From Rhodococcus sp. HNM0569 (lineage in GTDB: Bacteria; Actinomycetota; Actinomycetes; Mycobacteriales; Mycobacteriaceae): a stretch of 64,000 bases of DNA. Within the stretch, counting starts at the first letter, position 1. Every line of letters begins with the position of its first letter. Of this stretch, positions 1-32,465 are shown in pieces. The notes under the pieces are model-generated. The model ran no database searches and was not told where the DNA came from. It saw only the letters and a program-made list of their open reading frames with translations. The position numbers were made by a program, and so were the translations under genes. Location of the stretch: the NCBI RefSeq assembly GCF_012726205.1, contig NZ_JAASAE010000017.1:17413-81412 (forward strand), in the 5' to 3' direction.

Positions 1-3000
1 GGCATGTTCGTCAACACGCTCGTGTTGCGGGCGGCCGTCGACCCGGCCGCGTCCTTCGACGAGCTCGTCGGCGACGTCGCGGCGGGCGATCTCGCGGCCT
101 TCGCGCACGCCGACGTCCCGTTCGAACGGCTCGTCGACGTGCTCGACCCGCCGCGCTCGACCGGGCGGCATCCGCTGTTCCAGGTGATGCTCACCTTCCA
201 GAACCACGAGCAACCGCCGCTCGAGCTGCCCGACCTCACGGTGTCCGCGGTCGCACCGCCGATCGAACCCGCCCAGTTCGACCTGCAGATCACCGTCGCC
301 GACGCGGCGGCCGCGACCACCGGCGACGTCGCGATCCGATTCACCTACGCGACCGACCTGTTCGACGCCGACACCGTGACCCGGTTCGCGTCCTATCTCG
401 TGCGGATCCTCACCGGCGTCGCCGACGACCCGCACCGCGCCATCGGCGACCTGCCGCTCGATCCCGCGGTCGCACCGGCGCGCGGCGCAACCGTCCCGGA
501 CACCGGTGACACGCTGGTGTCGCTGCTCGAGCGGCAGTGTGCCGCGGCCCCCGACGCACTCGCGGTCGTCGACGACGACACCGGTCTCCGGCTCACCTAC
601 GCCGAGTTCACGGCGCGCGTGCACCGGCTCACCCGCGTCCTCGTCGACTATTGTGCGTGCCCGGGCACGGTGGTCGGGATCGCGATGCACCGGTCGGTCG
701 ACATGCTCGTCGCGATCCACGCCTCGGTCGCCGCCGGCGCCGCATACCTCCCGCTCGACCCGGGGCATCCCCGGGAACGGCTCGAGTACGTCCTCGACAC
801 CGCCGCGCCGCTCGTCGTCCTCACCCGCGGCCGCGACGGCGCCGACCTGCCGGACGGCCAGATCACCGTCGACCTCGACACCGCCGACCACACCGCCTAC
901 CCGGACGGTCCGCTCGGCGACGACGAACGCATCCTGCCCGCACCGCAGGACACGGCCTACGTGCTGTTCACCTCCGGCTCGACCGGCAGGCCCAAGGGCG
1001 TCGCCGTCGCGCACGACGCGATCGTCAACCGACTGCGATGGATGCAGCACGAGTACCCGCTCGCCGCCGACGACGTCGTCGTGCAGAAGACACCCGTCAC
1101 CTTCGACGTGTCGGTGTGGGAGTTGTTCTGGCCGTTGCAGACCGGCGCGAGCGTCGTGCTCGCCGCACCCGGCGGGCACCGCGACCCGGAGTACCTGACC
1201 GCCCTGATTGCACGGCACCGCGTCACCACCGCGCACTTCGTGCCGTCGATGCTGTCGGTGTTCACCGCCGTCGCCGACCGCGACCGGTGCGCGAGCCTGC
1301 GCCACGTGTTCTGCTCCGGCGAGGCGCTCGGCACCAGCCAGACCGCCGACTTCCGCAGGGTCTCCGACGCCGACCTGCACAACCTGTACGGCCCGACCGA
1401 AGCGGCCGTCGACGTCACCTACTGGGCGACCTCGGACCGGGACGGTGCGACGGTCCCGATCGGGCGGCCCGTGTGGAACACGGGCCTGCACGTCCTCGAC
1501 ACACGGCTGCACGAGGTACCCGTCGGCGTCGTCGGCGAGCTGTACCTCGAGGGCGTCCAACTCGCGCAGGGCTATGTCGGGCGCACCGCGCTCACCGCGG
1601 AACGGTTCGTCGCCTGCCCCGGCGGCGACGGCACCCGCCTCTACCGCACCGGCGATCTCGTGCGGCGCCGCAGCGACGGCGCACTCGAATACCTGGGCCG
1701 CAGCGACTTCCAGGTCAAGCTGCGCGGGCAGCGGCTCGAACTCGGTGAGATCGAGCACGCCCTGCGTGAGCAGCCGTCCGTCGCCGACGCCGTCGTCGCC
1801 GTGCACACCGACGCCTCCGCGGGGCAGACCCTCGTCGCGTACGTCGTGCCGACCGGCGCCCCGCAGGAGGGCGATCTGCAGTCGCAGCTCGGCAGGCGAC
1901 TGCCGTCGTACATGGTGCCGACGTGGTACGTCGAACTCGACCGGCTGCCGCTCACCGCGAACGGCAAACTCGACCGCGGCGCGCTGCCGGCACCGGTCAC
2001 CACGGTCGCCGACACGGAGTACGTCGCGCCGCGCACACGCACCGAACTCGCGGTGTCGGCCGCGTTCGCCGAGGTCACCGGGGCCGACCGGGTCGGCTTG
2101 CTCGACAACTTCTTCGAGCTCGGCGGCAACTCGCTGTCGGCCACCCGCACCGTCGCGCGCCTGTCCCGCGAGTTCGACACGCCGGTGCCCCTGCAGTGGA
2201 TGTTCACCGAACCCACCACGCAGGCGCTCGCCGACCGCATCGACCGCGCGATGGACGCGGGAGCCCTCGGCGGCGACAGCGCTGTCGACGTGCTGTTGCC
2301 GATCCGCCCGGCCGGCGCCGACATCCCGCTGTTCTGTGTGCACCCGTTTGTGGGCCTGTCGTGGGCGTACGCGCCCCTCGCCCGGACCCTGCCGCGCACG
2401 ACACCGGTGTTCGGTCTGCAGTCGCCCGCGCTCTCGGGGGCGCAGGCGCCGCAGTCGATCCGCGAGTACGCGGCACGGTACGTGCGCGAGATCCGCAGCG
2501 TGCAACCGCACGGCCCGTACAAGCTGCTCGGCTGGTCGTTCGGCGGGGTCGTCGCACACGAGATGGCGGTGCAGTTGCAGGAGGCGGGCGAACGCGTCGA
2601 GGTCCTCGCGGTTCTCGACAGCTATGTCGACGTCGATCGCGGTGCGGTCGACCCGACCGCGGTGTCGGCGCAGACGCTGCTGCCGAGCCTCGGTGTCGCC
2701 GACACCGGCGGCTTCGACGGTCTGCTCGCGCGGGCATCGGACACCGGCACGTTCGACGCCGACGCGGCCGCCGCGGCGCTGCAGGGGACCGAGGGCCCGC
2801 TGGCGATGTTCGACGCCACGCAGCTCGCCGGCCTGTACGCGACCGCGTCCGGGTCGGCGGCCGTCCTCGACGCGCACCGGCCGCGCCGGTTCGACGGGAC
2901 GATGGTGTTCTTCACCGCGGCCCGCGACGAGCACCCGGACCCGGCGCTCACGTGGGAGCCGTACGTCGACTCGTTCGTCGAGCATCGTGTCGACGCCGAC

Positions 3001-3117
3001 CACTGGTCGATGGCCGAACCCGCGGCCCTCGCCGTGGTGTCGGACGAGCTCGCCCGCACGACGGCGCAGAACGGGCCGGTCGTGGGGGAGGACCACGCAG
3101 GAAACCTGCCCGTGTGA
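1..3117 (+). CDS. NRPS, C-terminal part: C(partial)-A(Ser)-T-TE
   Basis: This is the 3' end of a nonribosomal peptide synthetase. The reading frame is open from base 1 and the visible part begins inside a condensation domain (GMFVNT core), so the gene starts upstream of the window. In order: the C-lobe of a C domain to about base 430; an adenylation domain about 505-1990 with [15 protein letters not shown] loop ([11 protein letters not shown] here); a carrier domain with LGGNSL near 2121-2138; and a type I thioesterase about 2290-3117 with GWSFGG (nucleophile Ser codon at 2536) and a late DHWS histidine. The ten specificity residues read DVWHFSLVDK, a classical serine code. The Ser module and TE resemble EntF-type terminal modules. 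A perfect hairpin follows the stop. It is probably a second assembly line of the same locus, but it could make a separate peptide; the upstream modules are not visible. Confidence 0.93.
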   Translation, partial: GMFVNTLVLRAAVDPAASFDELVGDVAAGDLAAFAHADVPFERLVDVLDPPRSTGRHPLFQVMLTFQNHEQPPLELPDLTVSAVAPPIEPAQFDLQITVADAAAATTGDVAIRFTYATDLFDADTVTRFASYLVRILTGVADDPHRAIGDLPLDPAVAPARGATVPDTGDTLVSLLERQCAAAPDALAVVDDDTGLRLTYAEFTARVHRLTRVLVDYCACPGTVVGIAMHRSVDMLVAIHASVAAGAAYLPLDPGHPRERLEYVLDTAAPLVVLTRGRDGADLPDGQITVDLDTADHTAYPDGPLGDDERILPAPQDTAYVLFTSGSTGRPKGVAVAHDAIVNRLRWMQHEYPLAADDVVVQKTPVTFDVSVWELFWPLQTGASVVLAAPGGHRDPEYLTALIARHRVTTAHFVPSMLSVFTAVADRDRCASLRHVFCSGEALGTSQTADFRRVSDADLHNLYGPTEAAVDVTYWATSDRDGATVPIGRPVWNTGLHVLDTRLHEVPVGVVGELYLEGVQLAQGYVGRTALTAERFVACPGGDGTRLYRTGDLVRRRSDGALEYLGRSDFQVKLRGQRLELGEIEHALREQPSVADAVVAVHTDASAGQTLVAYVVPTGAPQEGDLQSQLGRRLPSYMVPTWYVELDRLPLTANGKLDRGALPAPVTTVADTEYVAPRTRTELAVSAAFAEVTGADRVGLLDNFFELGGNSLSATRTVARLSREFDTPVPLQWMFTEPTTQALADRIDRAMDAGALGGDSAVDVLLPIRPAGADIPLFCVHPFVGLSWAYAPLARTLPRTTPVFGLQSPALSGAQAPQSIREYAARYVREIRSVQPHGPYKLLGWSFGGVVAHEMAVQLQEAGERVEVLAVLDSYVDVDRGAVDPTAVSAQTLLPSLGVADTGGFDGLLARASDTGTFDADAAAAALQGTEGPLAMFDATQLAGLYATASGSAAVLDAHRPRRFDGTMVFFTAARDEHPDPALTWEPYVDSFVEHRVDADHWSMAEPAALAVVSDELARTTAQNGPVVGEDHAGNLPV

Positions 3118-3183
3118 GCGCACCCCGTGAGTGACCAGAGCGTGCGGAGACTCGCACAGTACTCACGAGGGAAAAGCGGCTCG

Positions 3184-3231
3184 CGAACGCACAGCGCCGC
3201 CCCGGAGAACCGGGGCGGCGCTGTGCGTTCG
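3184..3231. terminator. Bidirectional terminator hairpin
   Basis: A perfect 22-bp inverted repeat (arms 3184-3205 and 3210-3231) closes a 4-base AGAA loop. It lies between the NRPS stop at 3117 and the rbpA stop at 3246 on the opposite strand, so it can end both convergent transcripts. There is no U-run, as is common in high-GC actinobacteria. Confidence 0.85.
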
Positions 3232-3245
3232 AGTGTGCGGGGGAG

Positions 3246-3584
3246 TCAGGCTCCGCGGCGCTTGGCCTTGAGCAGGTCGAGCCGTTCCTTGAGCAGCTCC
3301 TCGAGCTCGTCGGTGGAGCGGCGCTCGAGCAGCATGTCCCAGTGCGTGCGCGGCGGCTTGACCTTCTTCGCCTCGGGTGCGGCGCCCTCGACGAGGGTGC
3401 CCTCGAGACCGTTGCGGCACATCCACGTGCCGGGGATCTCGGCCTCGTCGGCGAACGGAATGTCGAAGACCTCGCCGTTGTCGCAGCGGTACCGGGCGAC
3501 TCGCCGGGGTGCGAGGTCGTGGTCGCGGTCGGTCTCGTAACTGACCGCACCGAGTCGGCTACCTCGAAGTACGCGATCTGCCAT
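3246..3584 (-). CDS. rbpA: RNA polymerase-binding protein RbpA
   Basis: The product is 112 residues, starting MADRVLRGSRLGAVSYE and ending in a lysine/arginine-rich tail, the usual size and sequence of RbpA. In the family, RbpA binds the core polymerase and the group I/II sigma factor, stabilises the open promoter complex and affects rifampicin tolerance. The central part holds the RYRCDNG and WMCRNG cysteine pair of the RbpA core domain, and the C-terminal third (WDMLLERRSTDELEELL) is the sigma-interaction region. The ATG at 3584 is preceded by AGGAGAGG, which decides the start over longer in-frame options. This is a single-copy core gene embedded between NRPS blocks. Confidence 0.96.
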   Translation of the reverse strand: MADRVLRGSRLGAVSYETDRDHDLAPRRVARYRCDNGEVFDIPFADEAEIPGTWMCRNGLEGTLVEGAAPEAKKVKPPRTHWDMLLERRSTDELEELLKERLDLLKAKRRGA

Positions 3585-3784
3585 GGTGATGTCCTCTCCT
3601 CGATCGACTCCGCGCGACCGTGCCGGAGGCGAAATCACGCGTTCACATCCGGGTACAACGCGGCACGACCGCGAAAGGTTCCCGCTGTCGGCCTCCGGCC
3701 TGGTTCTCTGCCCGACCATGGTACCCACGCGACCCGCGCCGGACACCCGTGGCCCGGGTACGTGTGCGGTGCCGGCGGCGCCAC

Positions 3785-3790
3785 TAGTGT
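3785..3790 (+). promoter_or_regulatory. -10 element for a leaderless transcript
   Basis: TAGTGT fits the actinobacterial TANNNT -10 hexamer. It ends 8 bases before the GTG at 3799, which would put the transcription start on or next to the start codon. No Shine-Dalgarno sequence is present. Confidence 0.5.
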
Positions 3791-3798
3791 CGTTGTCC

Positions 3799-4176
3799 GT
3801 GTCCACCTCATCGCAACAGCTCGAGCCGCCGGAGCAGTCGGGGCGGTCCCGTTCCCCGCGGCGTCTCGACGCGTGCCTGTGGTGCGGCCGGGAAGTGCCC
3901 GACGCCGGCAGCGGCAGGCGCAGGCGCTACTGCAGGCAGTCGTGCAGGCAGCGTGCGTACGAGCAACGCACTGCCGTCAAGGGCAGCGCCTTCCCGGACG
4001 ACGCGGTGGTGCTGACCGCCGAGGAGGCGTCGGCGCTCGTGGACCGCGCGTTCGAGGTGCGGTGCGCGGCGGAGGACGTGGCGACCGCCTTGAGTGAGGG
4101 CGCCCCGCACGCCGACCTCGAGGCGCTGTGCCGGGACCTGGTGCAGCTCGCGCGTGACGCCGAGCGGCTGCGCTGA
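3799..4176 (+). CDS. Small conserved protein with Cys/Arg-rich putative zinc motif
   Basis: A 125-residue protein of unknown function. After a polar N-terminus it carries a cysteine pattern CLWCGREV...YCRQSCRQRAYEQR (about residues 27-55), which looks like a small zinc-binding or nucleic-acid-binding motif. An acidic/alanine-rich helical C-terminus follows. It is divergent from rbpA; a short hypothetical protein also neighbours rbpA in mycobacteria, so this may be its counterpart (inference). The GTG at 3799 was chosen because a TAGTGT -10 sits directly upstream, giving a leaderless start. An ATG at 3718 in the same frame would add 27 residues of unlikely composition. Confidence 0.7.
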   Translation: MSTSSQQLEPPEQSGRSRSPRRLDACLWCGREVPDAGSGRRRRYCRQSCRQRAYEQRTAVKGSAFPDDAVVLTAEEASALVDRAFEVRCAAEDVATALSEGAPHADLEALCRDLVQLARDAERLR

Positions 4177-4205
4177 CCACTCCCTCGTACTGCAGCCCCC
4201 TGGCC

Positions 4206-4559
4206 TCAGCGTGCGAGCGGACGGTAGAACACCAGCCCGTTGCCCTTGTTGTCGTAGACCACCGCACGCCGCTCGTGAGCGTCGTCGTACGGACCCTGCA
4301 CGATCCCGCCGCCCGACTCCTCGACGGCCTTCGCCGCCGCGTCGACGTCCGCGGTCTTGATGCCGACGACCACCTGCCCGTGGATCGGATGGTCGACCGC
4401 CGTCGCGAGCGCGAAGGTGATCGCACCACCGTCGAGTGCCGCGAAATGCGTGCCGTCGCGGAACTTCAGCGGCATACCCAGGGTTTCGCTGTAGAACCCG
4501 ATCGATTCGTCCAGATCGTCTGTCGACAGGATGATCATCTTCACTTCGTGGTCGCTCAC
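4206..4559 (-). CDS. VOC-family (glyoxalase/dioxygenase fold) protein
   Basis: A 117-residue single VOC domain: beta-alpha-beta-beta-beta repeats with the typical opening MIILSTDDLDESIGFYSETLG and the closing strand GNGLVFYRPL. Members bind a metal or a small ligand and act as isomerases, dioxygenases or drug-sequestering proteins; the sequence alone does not tell which. The GTG start at 4559 has a strong GGAGGAGG ribosome site 5 bases upstream. It begins 33 bases after the stop of the N-oxygenase gene on the same strand, so it may be the last gene of the p-aminophenylalanine operon. A role in self-resistance or in handling the nitro/amino product is possible but speculative. Confidence 0.85.
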   Translation of the reverse strand: MSDHEVKMIILSTDDLDESIGFYSETLGMPLKFRDGTHFAALDGGAITFALATAVDHPIHGQVVVGIKTADVDAAAKAVEESGGGIVQGPYDDAHERRAVVYDNKGNGLVFYRPLAR

Positions 4560-4592
4560 GAATTCCTCCTCCGGTCCGCACGTACCTTCAGA

Positions 4593-5633
4593 CTAGGCCC
4601 CTGGGCCCGAGCCGGCCGTGCGATCCGCGGTCAACCGGCCACCGAGATCCGCGCCGACCCCGAGCGAGGCACCCAGCCGGCCGATCGCCGAACAATCCTG
4701 TACGACAGGAGCGTTCGCGGCGAATTCGGCCACATCGCGCATCATGCCGTCGCCGCCCGGGACGGCCTCGTGCCGCACGATCGCCGTCCACGTCTCGAGG
4801 TCGCTCGCGGTGAACTCGTCGACGCCGACGGCGAGCAGGTCGAGCAGACGGTCGCGCTCGGCGGCGCCGAGGGAGTCGAACACCATCGTGAGCAGCTCTC
4901 CCGCGAGCGACCCGTGGCACAACTCGTCACGACGGTGGACGGCGACCGTGGACCGGTTCACCGGTTGCAGGCGTTCGTCGCCGGTGAGCAGCCCGAGGTA
5001 CGCGCTGATCGACGTCTCCGCCACCGTCGCGTACGCGAAACGGACGAGTGCCGCCGCACGCGGGTCGGCGGCGGCCGCGACGGCGGCATCGTGGGCACGC
5101 ACGGTGCGCCCGTGCGGCAGGACCGCGTCGGGCAGCGACCAGCCCCTCCTGCGCCGGGTCAACGCGTTCGCATTCTGGTGCATCAGCGTGTGGTACTGCT
5201 CGTCGACCATCGCCTGCATCACCCCGATCGTCGTGGTGTCGCCGGGACCGAGGCCGAACACGTCGGACGTGATCACGCCGAATCCCGGGTTCACCACGTA
5301 CTGCTCGATGTCGACGACGCTCTTGTTGTAGGCGATCCACGCCCACGCACGGAGGCGGGCACGCCGTTCCTCGTCGAGGGCGTCGTACCGGGGGTGCGTG
5401 CGGAACGGCATCAGCGACTCGGGATAGTCGTCGCGATCCGGATCGAACAGCTCGTCGAGGTCCGGTTCCTTCTTCTTGACCGCCGCCCGGCGCGGCCACG
5501 ACCGGGACAACCCGCGGATCACGGCGTTCTCGACGGGATCGGCCGGATCGTGGGCGGGCAGCGGCGGCGCCTGCAGCGGCGCGAGACCGTCGGGCGGACC
5601 GACGGACCGGGCCGCACGCCCCCGCGTGTTCAT
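4593..5633 (-). CDS. AurF/CmlI-type diiron arylamine N-oxygenase
   Basis: A 346-residue protein of the p-aminobenzoate N-oxygenase family. These enzymes use a non-haem diiron centre and O2 to take an arylamine through hydroxylamine and nitroso to a nitro group (AurF on p-aminobenzoate, CmlI in chloramphenicol, the obafluorin enzyme on an aminophenyl keto acid). All seven expected ligands can be placed: E110, E145 and H148 (DEQYH), E206, and H233/E237/H240 (HRRDELCH). The spacing almost equals that in AurF (101, 136, 139, 196, 223, 227, 230). The first 50 residues are proline-rich and unrelated. The ATG overlaps the papC stop by 4 bases (ATGA), so the two are translationally coupled. Its position right after papABC points to an amino-phenylalanine-type substrate; the final oxidation state cannot be read from sequence. 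Confidence 0.92.
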   Translation of the reverse strand: MNTRGRAARSVGPPDGLAPLQAPPLPAHDPADPVENAVIRGLSRSWPRRAAVKKKEPDLDELFDPDRDDYPESLMPFRTHPRYDALDEERRARLRAWAWIAYNKSVVDIEQYVVNPGFGVITSDVFGLGPGDTTTIGVMQAMVDEQYHTLMHQNANALTRRRRGWSLPDAVLPHGRTVRAHDAAVAAAADPRAAALVRFAYATVAETSISAYLGLLTGDERLQPVNRSTVAVHRRDELCHGSLAGELLTMVFDSLGAAERDRLLDLLAVGVDEFTASDLETWTAIVRHEAVPGGDGMMRDVAEFAANAPVVQDCSAIGRLGASLGVGADLGGRLTADRTAGSGPGA

Positions 5634-6528
5634 CCGGGCTCCGTTCCCGCCGTGAGCGGGGCGTCAGCGGTCGGTATCGCCGACACGACACGCGCCCCCA
5701 CGAGACGATCCTGTTCGAGATCGGGAGACAACGCGGCGCGGGCGCGGGCCGTGAGCGCCGTGAACTCGTGCGGGGGTGCGGCGGCGGCCGCGTCGAGCTC
5801 GTCGAGCGCGCGCCGCAACGCGCGGCGAGCCTGCGCCGCATACGGATTGGCAACCTGAATGTCGCGGTACACGGCCGGTTCCCCCGACGCCACCCGGGCC
5901 GCGACCGCGCGCAACACCCGATGCGGCGGGGGAGCGGTCGCGGGTGCCGCCCCGGCCGCGTCGAGTTCGCCCAGTGCGAGCGCGAAGGCGAGAACGCTCG
6001 CGTGGGGGAGGGTCTGGGTCGCCGCCGCGAGGCGGTCGTGCTCGGCCGCACCTCGCCGCTCGATGCGGGCCCCGCCGCGCGCGAGCGCGCCGAGGAACGC
6101 CTCGACACCGCTCCCGGCACGGTGCACGGTCGCCACGACCGGCCGGCCCGCCATCGCCAGAGCAGGCGCGAACATCGGGTTCACCCCCAGCGCGGGCCGC
6201 CGCCACGACGCCAGCGCGGCAGCGATCCCCGATTTCACCGACAGCGTTTCGACGAGCACCGTGTCGGGCGCCAGCAGCTCGTCGAGGACCGGGAGAGCGT
6301 CGATCGCGACGTGCTCCGGTACCGCGAGAACGACCGCTCCGGCCGCACCCAGCGCGTGCGCGAGCTCGGCGGCCGGAGCGGTGACGTCGCCCCGCAGTGT
6401 GCCGGCGGGTCCGCCGGCACGGTCCACGATCTGCACGTGCCTGCCGTCGTCCACGAGCGCCTGCGCGACCATCGCGCCGACGGCTCCCCGGCCGCCGACG
6501 ACGACGGCCCGATCCGTGGCGGCACCCA

Positions 6529-6529
<1 letters not shown>
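5630..6529 (-). CDS. papC: PapC-like 4-amino-4-deoxyprephenate dehydrogenase
   Basis: A 299-residue member of the prephenate dehydrogenase family. It starts with a Rossmann fingerprint (VVVGGRGAVGAMV), has the VETLSVKSG and ALGVNPMFAP segments typical of the family, and ends in an all-helical dimerisation domain. In p-aminophenylalanine pathways PapC oxidatively decarboxylates 4-amino-4-deoxyprephenate to p-aminophenylpyruvate with NAD+. The ATG at 6529 overlaps the papA stop by one base and its own stop overlaps the N-oxygenase start, so it is the third gene of a coupled operon. Taken alone it could be an ordinary TyrA; the PapA and PapB neighbours make the amino-substrate role likely. No aminotransferase for the last step is present, so a housekeeping one may serve. 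Confidence 0.85.
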
Positions 6530-8622
<2,093 letters not shown>

Positions 8623-8629
8623 GGCGGCC

Positions 8630-8998
8630 TCAACTCCGAGTGCCGCCGGGCCGGGCGTCGTCGACGATCCGGTCCTCGACGCGGCACGCCTCGTCGATCA
8701 GCAGGTCGTACAACGCCCGCACGAACTCGGCGGAGAGCCCGTGGCGATCGGCGTATTCGCGCGCACGGTGGTGCACGGTCCGCATCCGGCCCGGCTGCAC
8801 GACCGCGATGGCGTGCTGTCGCTTGACCTGGGCGACGCGCGCGCACAACAGCATACGGTCGCGGATGTCGTCGAGCAGGGCCCGATCGACGCGGTCGAGT
8901 TGCGCACGCAACTCCTCGAGCGTCGCCTCGATGTCCGGCCCACCGACACGCGCTGGTGCCGAGGACGTCTCGTCGATCACTGTCTTGCTGTCGTCCAC
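8630..8998 (-). CDS. papB: PapB-like 4-amino-4-deoxychorismate mutase
   Basis: A short AroQ-type chorismate mutase. The core reads ELRAQLDRVDRALLDDIRDRMLL, followed by VAQVKRQH and a helical C-terminus, giving the three-helix fold. Conserved Arg, Asp, Lys and catalytic-site positions are recognisable. In the Pap pathway it rearranges 4-amino-4-deoxychorismate to 4-amino-4-deoxyprephenate. The GTG at 8998 is chosen because GGGGAG lies 5 bases upstream; it gives 122 residues, close to family size. An ATG at 9070 would add 24 residues with poorer spacing. It is the first gene of the operon papB-papA-papC-N-oxygenase. Plain chorismate mutase activity cannot be excluded by sequence. Confidence 0.82.
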   Translation of the reverse strand: MDDSKTVIDETSSAPARVGGPDIEATLEELRAQLDRVDRALLDDIRDRMLLCARVAQVKRQHAIAVVQPGRMRTVHHRAREYADRHGLSAEFVRALYDLLIDEACRVEDRIVDDARPGGTRS

Positions 8999-9356
8999 GT
9001 CTGCTCCCCGTGTGGTGGGTGCCGTGCCGGTGATGTGCGGAGCGATGCCGAGTCGTGGCGGACCGGGCATCGACGAGTCGCTCCCCGAAGGGGGCGGCCG
9101 GAGTGGATGTACTCATGATGGCACGCACCCCTCCGGCACTGCGGCGGTTCACGGTCGTCGCCGAGCGAATGTGGCGCGCGCCCGGCAAGAGCGCACATGT
9201 TTATCTCGCGACTCACCTCGAATTCGTTACGCGCGATTTTCTTGGTGGTGCGTCCGTGTCACAAAAAAATGGCATCCAGTGCAGCGAAATAGGTATTCGA
9301 AATTCTGGTGCGGACGCGCTACCAAGAATGGCGTTCTGCACGCACCGACTGTTTCG
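8999..9356. other. AT-enriched intergenic region upstream of papB
   Basis: No credible gene is visible in these 358 bases. About 9200-9310 is clearly richer in A/T than the surroundings and contains a run of seven A on the plus strand (seven T on the minus strand), which could help end the transcript of the exported-protein gene. The promoter of the pap operon must lie here or further upstream; GATAAACAT on the minus strand near 9200 is a weak -10 candidate only. Confidence 0.5.
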
Positions 9357-9959
9357 TCAGGCGAAGAATCCTCCCATCGTGTACACGACCTGGCAGAACG
9401 CCCCGTTCGCGTAGCGGATCGACCCGAACACCGCGGCCATGACCGCGCCGGGCCCGCTGTCGACGGTCGCCGTCAGATGTGGCCCCGCCGCGTCGAGGGT
9501 GCCGATTCCGCCGCGCAGGTTCTCGACGTTGAGCCACACGAGAGTCATCGACGAGTCGGCGATCGGTACGTCGATCGTCCGGTCGACGAACACCTGGATC
9601 GAGCCGAGCGGGACGCTGTCGTGCGGACCGGGATGCACCCAGGCGGTGGTCTGTGCGTACGGAACGACACCACCGCCGCACCCAGGTCCGACGGTCGGCG
9701 CGGGCATGAACGGCTGCGGCACGTTCTTCGGCGGGGGAGCGAACGGATCGACCGACCCCGATCCGGCCAGGAGTCGTTCGACCGCGTCCGCCGCCTCCGG
9801 GGACTGCGCGCTCGCGGCAGCCCGCAGGTCGTCGAGCGGCAGTCCCGGCGGCGCGGCGGGTTCGGCCGCCCCGACGGCCGGAGCGGCGACGGCAAGGGCC
9901 ACGGCGAGCGGCGCGACCATCCGCCGGGCGAGCGTGCGGGCAGTGCTGTGACGGGGCAT
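9357..9959 (-). CDS. Exported protein of unknown function
   Basis: A 200-residue secreted protein. The N-terminus MPRHSTARTLARRMVAPL then an Ala/Val-rich core ending near AVGAAEPA is a typical Sec signal peptide with likely cleavage around residue 33-37. The mature part is proline-rich at first (PFAPPPKNVPQPF), then has two cysteines (GPGCGGG and GAFCQVVY) that could form a disulfide, in a beta-rich domain. I do not recognise the family. The ATG at 9959 has AAGGAGA upstream, which rules out longer in-frame starts. It lies in the middle of the NRPS locus, divergent from the giant NRPS and upstream of papB on the same strand, so it shares the control region with the pathway, though nothing ties it to the product. 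Confidence 0.8.
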   Translation of the reverse strand: MPRHSTARTLARRMVAPLAVALAVAAPAVGAAEPAAPPGLPLDDLRAAASAQSPEAADAVERLLAGSGSVDPFAPPPKNVPQPFMPAPTVGPGCGGGVVPYAQTTAWVHPGPHDSVPLGSIQVFVDRTIDVPIADSSMTLVWLNVENLRGGIGTLDAAGPHLTATVDSGPGAVMAAVFGSIRYANGAFCQVVYTMGGFFA

Positions 9960-10337
9960 AAGTTGTCTCCTTCGAAGAAATGCGAATGCGCACCCGAGCC
10001 GAATGTCACGGTGATAATTCGGCAGCGGCCGGCAAAACGGGTGTCCACCCCGACCGAATTGTCCGGATCGCCGATTCTCGGGCGAGACCGATATTGCGTG
10101 ATGCCGATTGTTCCAGCCCACCGTCCGGCGGGTCAGAGTTTTTCGCCGTTCTTTCTCGACTACGGCGAAAAGCGACGGAAAGTGCTCTAGGTTGAGAATT
10201 GGCGTCCGGAGCATCTGCCGGCATCACCCACGGCCGGTCCCGGTCGCGAAAGCCCCCGGCTCGGCACAGGACGACGACACGACGCGGCGTCGGGGCGCGC
10301 CGGCCACGGCCAGCAGCATCGTTCCCCGGAGAGATAC
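9960..10337. promoter_or_regulatory. Divergent control region between exported protein and giant NRPS
   Basis: A 378-bp gap with no gene. It contains an AT-rich stretch at about 10130-10200 with a perfect inverted repeat (listed separately), and a TAGGTT hexamer at 10188-10193 that could be the -10 for the NRPS, about 140 bases before its ATG. The NRPS ribosome site GGAGAG is at the right edge. Confidence 0.5.
10140..10171. promoter_or_regulatory. Inverted repeat, candidate operator
   Basis: TTTTCGCCG (10140-10148) and CGGCGAAAA (10163-10171) are perfect 9-bp arms around 14 bases. The repeat sits just upstream of a possible -10 at 10188. Because it lies between divergent starts it is more likely a regulator site than a terminator. 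Confidence 0.4.
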
Positions 10338-32390
<22,053 letters not shown>

Positions 32391-32465
32391 CCCGCGACAC
32401 AACGATGCGTCGCGCGTCGCGGCCTCGACGGCCCCGGACGCGTCACACGACAAGGGGAGCGCGCC

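Noticed and set aside
9055..9414. A plus-strand open frame crossing the AT-rich region upstream of papB
   Set aside because: It overlaps the ends of two better-supported genes, has no ribosome site and no recognisable domain.
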